64,000 nt of DNA. Origin: Trinickia dinghuensis (GTDB lineage: Bacteria; Pseudomonadota; Gammaproteobacteria; Burkholderiales; Burkholderiaceae). This document shows, in pieces, positions 47,877 to 58,063 of this stretch. The DNA lies in contig NZ_QRGA01000011.1 in assembly GCF_003367175.1 (NCBI RefSeq), forward strand, positions 186,001 to 250,000, written 5' to 3'. The notes beneath the pieces are model-generated. The model worked only from the letters and a program-made list of their open reading frames with translations, was not told where the DNA came from and did no database searches. Position numbers and translations under genes: made by a program. The stretch's first letter is position 1. Each line of letters begins with the position of its first letter.

Positions 47877-50831
47877 ATGTCCGATGCGCCCGCCCGCACC
47901 CCTTCCGCCTCGATGAATTCGGGCGGCTGCGGTTCAGCCAACTGCGCATGCCGTTCGAGCGCGTTCTCGCCGCAGGACGACACCGACTACGGCACGCCGC
48001 GCCGGCACGCCGACACCGACGTCACGCTCGAAATCGACGGCCGCAGCATCACGGTGCCCGCGGGCACCTCCGTCATGCGCGCCTCCATCGAAGCCGGCGT
48101 CAACGTGCCGAAGCTGTGCGCGACCGATTCGCTCGAGCCGTTCGGCTCATGCCGTTTGTGCCTCGTCGAAATCGAAGGCAAGCGCGGCTACCCCGCTTCG
48201 TGCACGACGCCCGTCGAAGCCGGCATGCGCGTGCGGACGCAAAGCGATCGCCTTCAAGCACTGCGGCGCAACGTGATGGAGCTGTACATCTCCGATCACC
48301 CGCTCGATTGCCTGACCTGCCCCGCCAACGGCGACTGCGAACTGCAGGACATGGCCGGCGTCGTCGGCTTACGCGAGGTGCGCTACGGCTTCGACGGCGC
48401 CAACCATTTGAAGGACGTCAAGGACGAATCGAACCCGTACTTCGACTACGATCCGTCCAAGTGCATCGTCTGCAATCGCTGCGTGCGCGCCTGCGAGGAA
48501 ACGCAAGGCACGTTCGCGCTGACGATCGCCGGGCGCGGTTTCGAATCGCGCGTGGCAGCAAGCCAAAGCCAGCCGTTCATGGAGTCCGAGTGCGTCTCGT
48601 GCGGCGCCTGTGTCGCGGCGTGTCCGACCGCCACGCTCGTCGAGAAGACGGTCTCGTTCGTGGGCCAGCCCGAGCATTCGATCATTACGACGTGCGCCTA
48701 CTGCGGCGTCGGCTGCTCGTTCAAAGCCGAGATGAAGGGCAGCGAAGTCGTGCGCATGACGCCGTACAAGAACGGCCAGGCGAACGAAGGCCACGCTTGC
48801 GTGAAGGGCCGCTTCGCTTGGGGCTATGCAACCCATAAAGACCGCATCACGACGCCGATGATCCGCGCCAAGATCACCGATCCGTGGCGTGAAGTGACGT
48901 GGGAAGAAGCGATCGCCTATGCGGCCTCGGAGTTCCGCCGCATCCAAGGGAAGTACGGACGCGACTCGGTCGGCGGCATCACGTCGTCGCGCTGCACGAA
49001 CGAAGAAACCTACCTCGTGCAGAAGCTGGTGCGCGCGGCCTTCGGCAACAACAACGTCGATACCTGCGCGCGCGTCTGCCATTCGCCGACGGGCTACGGC
49101 CTGAAGACGACGATCGGCGAATCGGCCGGCACGCAAACGTTCGAGTCCGTCGCCCACTCCGACGTCGTCATGGTCATCGGCGCGAATCCGACCGACGGCC
49201 ACCCCGTCTTCGGCTCGCGCTTGAAGCGCCGCCTGCGCGAAGGCGCCAAGCTCATCGTCGTCGATCCGCGCCGCATCGATCTCGTTGACGGCCCGCACGT
49301 CAAGGCCGCCTATCACCTGCAGCTGCGCCCCGGAACCAACGTCGCGCTGATCAACGCCATCGCGCATACGATCATCACCGAAGGCCTGTTGGCGGATGCG
49401 TTCATCGCCGAGCGCTGCGAAGCGCTCGCGTTCGAGCAGTGGCGCGCGTTCACCGCCAAGCCGGAGAACTCGCCCGAAGCGACGGCCGACATCACGGGCG
49501 TGCCCGCCGAACTCGTGCGCAAGGCCGCACGGCTGTACGCGACGGGCGGCAACGCGGCGATCTACTATGGCCTCGGCGTGACCGAGCATGCGCAAGGCTC
49601 GACGGCGGTCATGGGCATCGCGAACCTGGCGATGGCGACCGGCAACATCGGCCGCGAAGGCGTCGGCGTGAACCCGCTGCGCGGCCAGAACAACGTCCAA
49701 GGCTCGTGCGACATGGGTTCGTTCCCGCACGAGCTGCCGGGCTACCGCCATATCGGCGGCGACGAAGTGCGCCACGAATTCGAAGCGGCTTGGGGTGTGC
49801 AACTGCAACCCGAGCCGGGCCTGCGTATCCCGAACATGTTCGACGCTGCCGTCGACGGCAGCTTCAAGGCGCTGTACTGCCAAGGCGAAGACATCGTTCA
49901 ATCGGATCCCGACACGCAGCACGTCGCGGCCGCGCTCACGGCGATGGAATGCATCGTCGTGCAGGACATCTTCCTGAACGAAACGGCGAAATACGCGCAC
50001 GTGTTCCTGCCCGGTTCGTCGTTCCTCGAAAAGGACGGGACCTTCACGAACGCTGAACGCCGCGTCTCGCGCGTGCGCCGCGTCATGCCGCCGCTCGCGC
50101 GCTACGCCGACTGGGAAGTCACGCAGCTGCTCTCTCGCGCACTCGGCTATGAGATGGATTATGTGAATCCGTCCGAGATCATGGACGAAATCGCGCGGCT
50201 CACGCCGACCTTCCACGGCGTTTCGTATGAGCTGATCGATCGGCTCGGCAGCGTCCAGTGGCCCTGCAACGAGCAAGCGCCCGAAGGCACGCCGACGATG
50301 CACGTCGACGAATTCGTCCGCGGCAAGGGCAAGTTCGTCATCACGCAGTTCGTGGCTTCGCGCGAAAAAGTCACGCGGCGCTACCCGCTGCTGCTGACGA
50401 CGGGCCGCATCCTCTCGCAATACAACGTCGGCGCGCAGACGCGCCGCACGGAAAACTCGCGCTGGCACGAGGAGGATCGTCTCGAGATCCATCCGCACGA
50501 CGCCGAGGACCGAGGGATCAAGACGGGCGACTGGGTCGGCATCGAATCGCGAGCGGGACATACGGTGCAGCGTGCGCTCGTCAGCGAACGGATGCAGCCC
50601 GGGGTCGTCTACACGACGTTCCATTTCCCCGAGTCGGGCGCGAACGTGATTACCACGGACAGCTCCGATTGGGCGACGAACTGCCCCGAGTACAAGGTGA
50701 CGGCGGTTCAAGTTCAGCCGGTGCAGCAGCCGTCGGAATGGCAGCAGCACTACGAACGCTTCAGCGAGACGCAGCTCGAGTTGCTGCGCGAGCGCGAGCG
50801 GGCCATGGCCGAAGCGACGAGCGGCAAATGA
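47877..50831 (+). CDS. fdsA: NAD-dependent formate dehydrogenase, alpha (catalytic Mo) subunit
   Basis: 984 residues. N-terminal [2Fe-2S] ferredoxin domain (VPKLCATDSLEPFGSCRLCL), NuoG-like His-Cys3 region (DHPLDCLTCPANGDCELQDM), and two [4Fe-4S] ferredoxin motifs (CIVCNRCVRACEE; CVSCGACVAACPT). The molybdopterin domain starts with CAYCGVGCSFKAEM. The metal ligand is Cys, in CARVCHSPTGYG, followed by the conserved His; it is not selenocysteine. A 50-residue Cys/Ser-rich leader (NSGGCGSANCACRSSAF) precedes the ferredoxin domain. Bis-MGD-dependent formate oxidation to CO2. Confidence 0.95.
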   Translation: MSDAPARTPSASMNSGGCGSANCACRSSAFSPQDDTDYGTPRRHADTDVTLEIDGRSITVPAGTSVMRASIEAGVNVPKLCATDSLEPFGSCRLCLVEIEGKRGYPASCTTPVEAGMRVRTQSDRLQALRRNVMELYISDHPLDCLTCPANGDCELQDMAGVVGLREVRYGFDGANHLKDVKDESNPYFDYDPSKCIVCNRCVRACEETQGTFALTIAGRGFESRVAASQSQPFMESECVSCGACVAACPTATLVEKTVSFVGQPEHSIITTCAYCGVGCSFKAEMKGSEVVRMTPYKNGQANEGHACVKGRFAWGYATHKDRITTPMIRAKITDPWREVTWEEAIAYAASEFRRIQGKYGRDSVGGITSSRCTNEETYLVQKLVRAAFGNNNVDTCARVCHSPTGYGLKTTIGESAGTQTFESVAHSDVVMVIGANPTDGHPVFGSRLKRRLREGAKLIVVDPRRIDLVDGPHVKAAYHLQLRPGTNVALINAIAHTIITEGLLADAFIAERCEALAFEQWRAFTAKPENSPEATADITGVPAELVRKAARLYATGGNAAIYYGLGVTEHAQGSTAVMGIANLAMATGNIGREGVGVNPLRGQNNVQGSCDMGSFPHELPGYRHIGGDEVRHEFEAAWGVQLQPEPGLRIPNMFDAAVDGSFKALYCQGEDIVQSDPDTQHVAAALTAMECIVVQDIFLNETAKYAHVFLPGSSFLEKDGTFTNAERRVSRVRRVMPPLARYADWEVTQLLSRALGYEMDYVNPSEIMDEIARLTPTFHGVSYELIDRLGSVQWPCNEQAPEGTPTMHVDEFVRGKGKFVITQFVASREKVTRRYPLLLTTGRILSQYNVGAQTRRTENSRWHEEDRLEIHPHDAEDRGIKTGDWVGIESRAGHTVQRALVSERMQPGVVYTTFHFPESGANVITTDSSDWATNCPEYKVTAVQVQPVQQPSEWQQHYERFSETQLELLRERERAMAEATSGK

Positions 50832-50886
50832 AGATGATCACGAGTACGTTCGGCAACGGAAGATCGATGAACCAAGGCGGGCAGCG

Positions 50887-51129
50887 ATGAAGATCGAGCA
50901 TTTGATCGAGATGGCGAATCAGATCGGCGATTTCTTTGCGTCGATGCCCGATCGCGAGCAGGCGCTGACCGACATCTCCGAGCACATTCGGCGCTTTTGG
51001 GAGCCGCGCATGCGCCGCGCGATTCTCGCCTCGCTCGACGAGCCTGCCGCAAGCGAGGCGATGTCTCCGATCGTCCGCGAATCGCTCACGCGTGCGCGCG
51101 ACGCGCTGACGCCGCAAGCGGTGGCGTAA
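50887..51129 (+). CDS. fdsD: Formate dehydrogenase, delta subunit
   Basis: 80 residues: MKIEHLIEMANQIGDFFASM followed by PDREQALTDISEHIRRFWEP and RMRRAIL, the FdsD family pattern. It is the small stabilising subunit, often required for full activity. It comes 55 bp after fdsA, with no room for an fdsC (FdhD-type sulfurtransferase) between. In Cupriavidus the order is fdsGBACD, so fdsC is missing here. Confidence 0.9.
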   Translation: MKIEHLIEMANQIGDFFASMPDREQALTDISEHIRRFWEPRMRRAILASLDEPAASEAMSPIVRESLTRARDALTPQAVA

Positions 51130-51216
51130 GACGAGCAACGGCTACCGTCGTGTGTCCCTGAGGCGCTCGGCGAGCGGGCGCCTCAGGCGAACCGCCCGCG
51201 CGGTCCAAGCCCCCGA

Positions 51217-52983
51217 TCAAAGCCCCTTGCGTGCGCCCGCGAGCCAAGTCTCGCAATGCCGCGCGAGTGCGCTCGCATCCGATGCGGGCCGCCCGCGCGC
51301 GCCGATGTAGCCGTCCGGCCGCACGAGGTAAAACGCCGGACGCGTTCGGCCATAGGCATGCGTGAGCGACGACACGTCGCCTTCTTGCGCATCGGTCACC
51401 CGCCAAATCCGCACCGCGTCCGACAACGTCGCTTCGATCGTCGAACTCAGGCAATCGAGTTCCGGGTCGGGCTTGATCTCGGGCCCGGCCAGCGTGCCCG
51501 TCGCATCGAGCACGGCATCGGCGCCGCCGGGCGGATCGACGAGCACGAACAGCGAAAAGAACCCCGGGTCGTGCAGATCGTAAAGATGCCCCGTGCCCGG
51601 CGCGCGCCCGAGCGGGCCGTCCACGACATGCACGAGCGCATCGGGCGCCCGCTCGCCGGCACGCGGGCCGCCGTCGAGCACGCGCTCGAGCGTGAGCGGG
51701 CTGCGCCGATATTGAATCGCCAGCTCGCTGACCATCAGCCGCGCCGCATCGCGCAGCGGACCGAACGCCGCCAGCACCGGCATCACGCGTTCGCGCAGCA
51801 GCTTCAGCGGCCCGCGCTCGGCTTCAGCCAATTGCGTGATGAAAGCGGTCTGACGCAGGACATCGCGCTCGATCGGATGCCGCTCGAGCTGGTAGGTGTC
51901 GAGCAGCGGCTCGCCCGCGCGGCCGGTCATCGCGCGCGCCAGCTTCCAGCCGAGATTCAACGCTTCCTGGATGCCCGTATTCATCCCCTGCGCACCGGCC
52001 GGGCTGTGAACATGCGCAGCGTCGCCGGCCAGAAACACGCGCTGCGTACGCAGCCGTTCGACCATGCGGCTATTAAGGCGGAAATAACTGGACCAATCGA
52101 GTGCCGACAGCATCATCGGGTGATGCACGCGCTTGGCCATGATCGCACGGCACATTTCGAGCGAGGGAGTCGGATCGTCGCCGGCGGAGACCGACGCAAG
52201 CACATGCTCGTCCAAGGTCGCATCGGCCCCGGCATCCCCGCCACCGTTCGGGGCCGATGCGGGCGGCATCTTCTCGCCCGCAAGCGCCGGCGCGTTATCG
52301 GCGATGAGCCGATGGCGGCCGCCTCCCATCGGAATGACGCCGGCCAACCCGTCGGCCGATGCAAACAGATGGAACTCATCGTCCGACAAATCGGAGGCGA
52401 TCTGGAGATCGGCGAGCATGAACGTCTGCTCGAACGTCTTTCCGGTGAAGTTCAGGCCGAGCAGACGGCGCACGGCGCTGTGCGCGCCGTCGGCGCCAAC
52501 GATATAAGCGGCACTGCACGTTTCCTCGCGACCGTCGGCATGCGCGAGCTGCGCTTCGACTTGGGAGGCGTCTTGCCGCAGGCCGACGAGCTCCACACCG
52601 CGTTCGATCTCGACGCCGAGCGTCGACAGATGTTCGGTCAACAGCCGCTCCGTCGTCGTTTGATCTAGACAGAGCAGATAGGGATAGCGCGTTTGGAGCG
52701 GATCGAAATCGAGCCGCGCGAGCCGAGTGCCGTTCGAATACAGATTGGCGGCGCGCAGGCGGTGCCCTCGCTCGAGGAAAGGCTCGACGATCCGGTGCTG
52801 CTCGAACAGCTCCAGCGTGCGGGCCTGGATGCCGATCGCGCGCGAATGCGTAGTCGGCTGCGGCGCACGATCGATCAGACGCACGCTCGTGCGCGCGCGT
52901 GCCAAACTCATCGCGCAGGCGAGCCCCGTAGGCCCGGCCCCCACGATCAGCACCGGCAGCGCGTTGACGTTGACGGCGGCCAT
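51217..52983 (-). CDS. FAD-dependent monooxygenase (PheA/TfdB/MhpA type)
   Basis: 588 residues. FAD-binding VLIVGAGPTGLACAMSLARA, the DG-type motif region AAYIVGADGAHSAVRRLLGL, and the second FAD motif FLAGDAAHVHSPAGAQGMNT (GD motif) match class A flavin hydroxylases acting on aromatic compounds or polyketides. A thioredoxin-like C-terminal domain (~430-588) is present, as in phenol and resorcinol hydroxylases. The start is ATG 52983. It is a single gene between fdsD and the TPR gene; no catabolic partners are adjacent, so the substrate is unknown. Confidence 0.85.
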   Translation of the reverse strand: MAAVNVNALPVLIVGAGPTGLACAMSLARARTSVRLIDRAPQPTTHSRAIGIQARTLELFEQHRIVEPFLERGHRLRAANLYSNGTRLARLDFDPLQTRYPYLLCLDQTTTERLLTEHLSTLGVEIERGVELVGLRQDASQVEAQLAHADGREETCSAAYIVGADGAHSAVRRLLGLNFTGKTFEQTFMLADLQIASDLSDDEFHLFASADGLAGVIPMGGGRHRLIADNAPALAGEKMPPASAPNGGGDAGADATLDEHVLASVSAGDDPTPSLEMCRAIMAKRVHHPMMLSALDWSSYFRLNSRMVERLRTQRVFLAGDAAHVHSPAGAQGMNTGIQEALNLGWKLARAMTGRAGEPLLDTYQLERHPIERDVLRQTAFITQLAEAERGPLKLLRERVMPVLAAFGPLRDAARLMVSELAIQYRRSPLTLERVLDGGPRAGERAPDALVHVVDGPLGRAPGTGHLYDLHDPGFFSLFVLVDPPGGADAVLDATGTLAGPEIKPDPELDCLSSTIEATLSDAVRIWRVTDAQEGDVSSLTHAYGRTRPAFYLVRPDGYIGARGRPASDASALARHCETWLAGARKGL

Positions 52984-53131
52984 GCTTGTCCTCCGGCAAA
53001 CCACGAGATCCCGCCAAGTGTACGCCGGCCGTTGCGCATCGGGGCTCGAACTCGCCATGCCCGCATCACGGGCATGGCTTCCCGGAGACGGCACCGCCGC
53101 ACGTTAGGTTCGGCCGGCCGAGTATGGGACA

Positions 53132-55060
53132 ATGCCGCGTTTGTCTGCGCCACTGCTTGCCGTCATGGAACCCTTTTTCGCGCGCGCCTACGCGGCGCAT
53201 CGTGACGGACGACTCGCCGACGCCGAGCGCGACTACCGCGCCGCGATCGATGCCGACCCCGTCCACACCGACGCCCTCCACCTCTTAGGCGTGCTTCGTC
53301 ACCAGCAGGGACGGCACGAAGAAGCGGCCGACCTCGTCGGACGGGCGGTCGCGCTACGGCCGAACGATGCTGCGCTGCAACTGAATCTCGGCAATGCGCT
53401 GAAAGCGCTGGGCCGCCTCGACGGCGCGATCGACCGCTTTCGCAACGCACTCTCGCTCGCGCCCGAATTTCCGCTCGCGCATTACAACCTCGCCAACACG
53501 TACGCCCTGGTGGGCCGCCACCAAGATGCCGTCGACGCGTTCGAGCGATCGCTGCGGCTGCAGCCGAACGACGCCTCGACCTACAACAATCTCGGCAACG
53601 CGCTGCACGCGCTAGGCCGCAGCGAAGAAGCGATCGCGGCGTTCTCGCGCGCCCTCGCGCTGCGCCCGGGCCATGCCGGCGCGCACAACAACCTCGGCAT
53701 GGCGTTCGCGGCACTCGGCCGCACCGAGGACGCCCTCGCGCAATTTCGCGCGGCGCTGGCGGCGCAGCCGAACTTCGTCGCGGCTCACTTCAATCTCGGC
53801 AACACGCTCGACGCCATCGGCAGTCATGCGCAAGCCGCCGCCGCGTTCGAAGCCGCGCTCACGCTGCAGGGCGCGTTTCCGCCGGCCCTGCTAGGCCTCG
53901 GCAACGCGCTCGCGGCACAGGGGCGGCATGCCGACGCGATCGCCCGCTTCGAGCGCGCGGTCGGTCTCGATCCGCAACTCGCGCTCGCATGGCTCGGCCT
54001 CGGCAATGCGCATCACGCCCTGGGCTCGCACGATGCCGCGCTGCGCGCGTTCGATCAGGCGCTGCGGCTACGGCCCGACCTCGCTTCGGCGCAACTGAAT
54101 CGCGCACTGACGCTGCTCACGCTCGGCGATCTCGCGCGCGGTTTGCCGGCCTACGAATCGCGGCTCGCGATCGCGGCAGCGGCGGAAGAGGAAAGGAAAG
54201 CGGAAGAGAAAACGACATCGGCCACCCTCGCCCCGCCCCGCTGGCGCGGCGAACCGATCGACGACCGCACGCTGCTGATCGAAGCCGAACAAGGCTTCGG
54301 CGACACGCTGCAGTTCCTGCGCTTCGTACCGCTCGCACGCGAGCGCGCCGGACGCGTCGTGCTGACGGTGCAGCGGGAGCTCGAACCGCTCGTCGCGCCG
54401 CTGGCGAAGGATTGGCGCGTGACGCTGGCGGTTGCGGGAGAGACTCGCCCGAAAGCCGATCTGCACTGCCCGCTCCTGAGCTTGCCCCTCGCGCTGGGCG
54501 CAACGCTCGACGCGCTCCCCGCGCCGCGCCGCTATCTCGATGTGCCGCCCGCCTACCGGCGCCGCTGGCGCGGCTCGCTCGGCGGCCATGCGAAAGTGAA
54601 GGTCGGCCTTGCCTGGTCGGGGCGCATCCAAGCCCAGGAAAACCGCGCGATGCCGGTGGCTGCCCTGGCGCCGCTGCTGGCGCTCGAAGGCATCGATTGG
54701 CTCGTGCTTCAACCGAATCTGAGCGACGACGACAAACGCGCGCTCGACGCGCTGGCGCGTACGGCTTCGCTTCACCGCTTCGATACGCGTATCGCCGATT
54801 TCGCCGATACGGCCGCCATCGTGGACCGGCTCGACGCGATCGTTTCGATCGACACGTCGATCGCCCACTTGGCCGGCGCACTGGGCAAACCGCTTTGGCT
54901 CATGCTTCCGTTCGCCGCCGATTGGCGCTGGTTCGCGAACACCGACCGCAGCCCGTGGTACCCGAGTGCCCGGCTTGCACGGCAGCCGTCGCCGGGGCAA
55001 TGGGATGCCGTGGTCGAAGAGGTCGCCCGCGCGCTTTCACGCGAGCTTTCAGGCCGATAG
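53132..55060 (+). CDS. TPR protein with C-terminal glycosyltransferase-like domain
   Basis: 642 residues. From ~20 to ~350 there are about ten tetratricopeptide repeats with strikingly regular consensus (for example NLGNALKALGRLDGAIDRFR, NNLGNALHALGRSEEAIAAF). The C-terminal part contains LIEAEQGFGDTLQFLRFVPL and FDTRIADFADTAAIVDRLDA with IVSIDTSIAHLAGALGKPLW, the pattern of TPR proteins carrying a GT-B (family 9-like) domain. No signal peptide, so cytoplasmic. The start could also be ATG 53165. Function unknown. Confidence 0.8.
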   Translation: MPRLSAPLLAVMEPFFARAYAAHRDGRLADAERDYRAAIDADPVHTDALHLLGVLRHQQGRHEEAADLVGRAVALRPNDAALQLNLGNALKALGRLDGAIDRFRNALSLAPEFPLAHYNLANTYALVGRHQDAVDAFERSLRLQPNDASTYNNLGNALHALGRSEEAIAAFSRALALRPGHAGAHNNLGMAFAALGRTEDALAQFRAALAAQPNFVAAHFNLGNTLDAIGSHAQAAAAFEAALTLQGAFPPALLGLGNALAAQGRHADAIARFERAVGLDPQLALAWLGLGNAHHALGSHDAALRAFDQALRLRPDLASAQLNRALTLLTLGDLARGLPAYESRLAIAAAAEEERKAEEKTTSATLAPPRWRGEPIDDRTLLIEAEQGFGDTLQFLRFVPLARERAGRVVLTVQRELEPLVAPLAKDWRVTLAVAGETRPKADLHCPLLSLPLALGATLDALPAPRRYLDVPPAYRRRWRGSLGGHAKVKVGLAWSGRIQAQENRAMPVAALAPLLALEGIDWLVLQPNLSDDDKRALDALARTASLHRFDTRIADFADTAAIVDRLDAIVSIDTSIAHLAGALGKPLWLMLPFAADWRWFANTDRSPWYPSARLARQPSPGQWDAVVEEVARALSRELSGR

Positions 55061-55118
55061 GAACGCGAACGAACCTGTCTGGTCAGACGGTTCGCGCCGC
55101 TCCATATCGGCATCAGTA

Positions 55119-55712
55119 TTAGTTCGCGCCGCCGCGCTCGCGAATTTGCGGCCAGGCGAGCTTCATGTAATAGAGCATCGACCAGATCGTCAGGACGGCG
55201 GCGAGATAGATGAGCCAAATCCCCCAAACGCGCGTGTCGATCGCGAGGCCGCCGCCGAGCGGTACCTTGCCGTAGTACAGCAGCATGGGAATCGCCACCA
55301 TTTGGCAAGCCGTCTTGAATTTACCGAGCTGGTTGACGGCGACGCTCTTCGAGGCGCCGATCTGCGCCATCCATTCGCGCAGGGCCGAAATGGCAATTTC
55401 GCGGCCGACGATCACGAGCGCGATCGCCGACTGGATCCGCGTGAGCTGCACGAGCACGAGCAAGGCGGCCGTCACCATGAGCTTGTCGGCGACCGGATCG
55501 AGAAACGCGCCGAACGCCGACGTCTGGTTCCATTTACGAGCGAGGAAGCCGTCGAACCAATCGGTCAGTGCGGCCAGCACGAAGATCGCCGCCGCGGCCA
55601 TGTTGCGATCGACGCCGCTCATCATCGAATCGGGCAAATAGAAAACGCCGACGACGAGCGGAATCAGCACGATCCGCAGCCATGTCAGAAAGATCGGAAA
55701 GTTGAACGGCAT
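55119..55712 (-). CDS. pgsA: CDP-diacylglycerol-glycerol-3-phosphate 3-phosphatidyltransferase
   Basis: A 197-residue integral membrane enzyme, first committed step of phosphatidylglycerol and cardiolipin synthesis. The CDP-alcohol phosphotransferase motif reads DWFDGFLARKWNQTSAFGAF followed by LDPVADKL, with the expected metal-binding aspartates. Several hydrophobic segments (FLTWLRIVLIPLVVGVFYLP; WLIYLAAVLTIWSMLYYMKL) follow. The start is ATG 55712 (MPFNFPIF). It follows uvrC by 147 bp on the same strand, as in many proteobacteria. Confidence 0.94.
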   Translation of the reverse strand: MPFNFPIFLTWLRIVLIPLVVGVFYLPDSMMSGVDRNMAAAAIFVLAALTDWFDGFLARKWNQTSAFGAFLDPVADKLMVTAALLVLVQLTRIQSAIALVIVGREIAISALREWMAQIGASKSVAVNQLGKFKTACQMVAIPMLLYYGKVPLGGGLAIDTRVWGIWLIYLAAVLTIWSMLYYMKLAWPQIRERGGAN

Positions 55713-55859
55713 GGACGAGTGGCAGGCGTTGAGGTAAGGGAGCGGGTCAAGGATGCGCCATTGTGCCGCGTCGCCGGACCCGCCACAAGCCGAGCGCCCG
55801 AGCACCCGGCCGATGACCGCATGGGTTGAACTGGCCGGGGGCCGCTCCCCCGGGACACG

Positions 55860-57869
55860 CTAATGCAATTGGCGGTAGATCTGCTCGGCGAGCGAGTGCG
55901 AGATCCCCTCTACGCTGGCCAGATCCTCGACGCTCGCCGCGACGACGCCGCGCAAGCCGCCGAAGCGCGCGAGCAGCCGCTGGCGCCGCTTCGCGCCGAC
56001 GCCTTCGAGCTCTTCGAGCCGCGACGTCTGACGCGCCTTCGCCCGTTTCGCGCGCATGCCGGTGATCGCAAAGCGGTGCGCTTCGTCGCGGATCTGCGCG
56101 ACCAGCATCAGCGCGGCACTTTCCTTGCCGAGTTCGAGGGCCGTGCGGCCATCCGCGAATACGAGCGTCTCCAATCCGACCTTGCGGCCCTCGCCCTTGG
56201 CCACGCCAACGAGCATCGAGCGATCGAGCCCGAGTTCGGTGAACACTTGGCGCGCGACCTCGACTTGCCCCTTGCCGCCGTCGATCAGCACGATGTTCGG
56301 CAAGACGCCGCCGCCGGCGATGGTGTCCGCGGAATCGGCCGCGGCTAGCGGCTCGCCCTCGGCCTGCGGCGCCTGCGCGCGATCGTCGGCGCTCTCGGCG
56401 GCCAGCAGCGCGAGCTTCTCGTAGCGACGCGTGAGCACCTGCCGCATCGCGGCATAGTCGTCGCCCGGCGTGATGCCGGCGATGTTGAAGCGCCGATACT
56501 CCGACGTCTGCATCTTGTGGTCGCGATAAACGACGCACGACGCCTGCGTCGCCTCGCCCATCGTATGGCTGATGTCGAAGCACTCGACGCGCAGCGAAGC
56601 AAGATCGTCGCACTCCATGCTCAGCACTTCGGCCAGCGCCCGCGTGCGCGCCTGCTGCGAGCCGCGTTCGGACAGCAGCCGCGCGAGCGCGAGACGCGCG
56701 TTCTGCTCGGCCATCCCGAGCCAGACGCGGCGCTGCCCCTGCGGCTGACGCACGAACACCACCTTGTGCCCGGCCTGCTCGGTCAGCAGATCGACGAGTT
56801 CGGGGTTGGCCGGTGCATGACTAACGACGAGCACGGGCGGAACACGGTTGCCGAGATAGTGCTGCGCGATGAACGCTTCGAGCACTTCGGTTTCGACGCC
56901 GGGTTCGAGACGGTTCGCGGCCTCAGGCTCGCTCTGCGTTTGCGGTTCCTGCTCCGCATCGTCCGCCTCGTCCCCTCCGAACCCGCTTTCCACATGCGCC
57001 GGGAAATAAGCCTTATCGCCCAGATGCCGCCCGCCGCGCACCATCGCGAGGTTCACGCAGACGCGGCCGCCGAGCGCGACGACAGCCAGAATATCGACGT
57101 CGCTGTCGCCGCCGACTTCGATCGCCTGCTGATGCAGGACGGTCGAGAGCGAGCTCATCTGATTGCGCACCGCCGCCGCCTGCTCGAACTTGAGCTCGGC
57201 CGCGAACGCATGCATCTTGGTTTCCAGCTCCTTCATGACCTCGCTTTGCCGGCCGAGCAGAAAGCGCGAGGCGTTCGAGACGTCGCGCGCGTAATCCTCT
57301 TCGCCGATCGCGCCGACGCACGGCGCCGTGCAGCGTCCGATCTGATGCAGCAGGCAAGGCCGAGTCCGGTTGTTGAACACCGAGTCCTCGCAGGTGCGCA
57401 GTTGAAAGACGCGCTGCAGGATCTGGATGCTCTCGCGCACGGCCCAGGCGCTCGGAAACGGCCCGAAGTATTGGTTCTTCTTGTCCACCGCGCCGCGGTA
57501 GTACGCCATGCGCGGAAACGCATGGCCCGTGAGCTTCAGATACGGATACGACTTGTCGTCGCGAAAGAGAATGTTGTAGCGCGGCGCGAGCGCCTTGATG
57601 AGATTGTTTTCGAGCAGCAGCGCCTCGGCCTCCGAGCGCGTGACCGTCGTTTCGATCCGGGCAATGCGCGTGATCATCATCGCGATGCGCGGGGAAAGCT
57701 GCGTCTTCGTGAAGTAGCTCGATACGCGCTTTTTGAGATCGCGTGCCTTGCCGACATAGAGCACATTCTCTTGCGCGTCGTAATAGCGATACACGCCCGG
57801 CAAATGCGGTAATTGGGCTAGGAACTTCTTCGGTTCGAAAGGCGGGTTCGGAGCGTCGGAATCGGTCAT
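55860..57869 (-). CDS. uvrC: UvrABC system protein C
   Basis: A 669-residue excinuclease making both incisions in nucleotide-excision repair. N-terminal GIY-YIG domain ([20 protein letters not shown], then [11 protein letters not shown]); UVR motif around [20 protein letters not shown]. The C-terminal RNase H-like nuclease has [20 protein letters not shown] and [18 protein letters not shown]; tandem HhH at the end ([20 protein letters not shown]). A ~55-residue Glu/Gln/Asp-rich insertion ([20 protein letters not shown] region) is low-complexity. The start is ATG 57869; it is divergent from earP. Confidence 0.96.
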   Translation of the reverse strand: MTDSDAPNPPFEPKKFLAQLPHLPGVYRYYDAQENVLYVGKARDLKKRVSSYFTKTQLSPRIAMMITRIARIETTVTRSEAEALLLENNLIKALAPRYNILFRDDKSYPYLKLTGHAFPRMAYYRGAVDKKNQYFGPFPSAWAVRESIQILQRVFQLRTCEDSVFNNRTRPCLLHQIGRCTAPCVGAIGEEDYARDVSNASRFLLGRQSEVMKELETKMHAFAAELKFEQAAAVRNQMSSLSTVLHQQAIEVGGDSDVDILAVVALGGRVCVNLAMVRGGRHLGDKAYFPAHVESGFGGDEADDAEQEPQTQSEPEAANRLEPGVETEVLEAFIAQHYLGNRVPPVLVVSHAPANPELVDLLTEQAGHKVVFVRQPQGQRRVWLGMAEQNARLALARLLSERGSQQARTRALAEVLSMECDDLASLRVECFDISHTMGEATQASCVVYRDHKMQTSEYRRFNIAGITPGDDYAAMRQVLTRRYEKLALLAAESADDRAQAPQAEGEPLAAADSADTIAGGGVLPNIVLIDGGKGQVEVARQVFTELGLDRSMLVGVAKGEGRKVGLETLVFADGRTALELGKESAALMLVAQIRDEAHRFAITGMRAKRAKARQTSRLEELEGVGAKRRQRLLARFGGLRGVVAASVEDLASVEGISHSLAEQIYRQLH

Positions 57870-58063
57870 GCGAGTCAGGTGCGAAGCGCCGCGCTGGGCT
57901 AACGGTAACGCGCGGCGTGCTTTAGAATCTTGCCAGTTTAGACCATTTGCGCAAGCGTTCGCGCCGCCGGGCCGCGTGGCGCAACGTGGCACAACGCCCG
58001 TTCCCGCTGCGCCGCTGCCCGTTTCTTGCGTATGGCTCGTCCGTTCCTCGTTTGATCCAGCCC

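Noticed and set aside
48369-50750. 793-codon minus-strand frame opposite fdsA
   Set aside because: Shadow of the clearly coding fdsA; no motif and no start signal.
53132-54150. Regular TPR repeats as a tandem DNA repeat element
   Set aside because: The periodicity is at protein level (~34 residues); codons vary, so it is a repeat protein and not a DNA repeat array.
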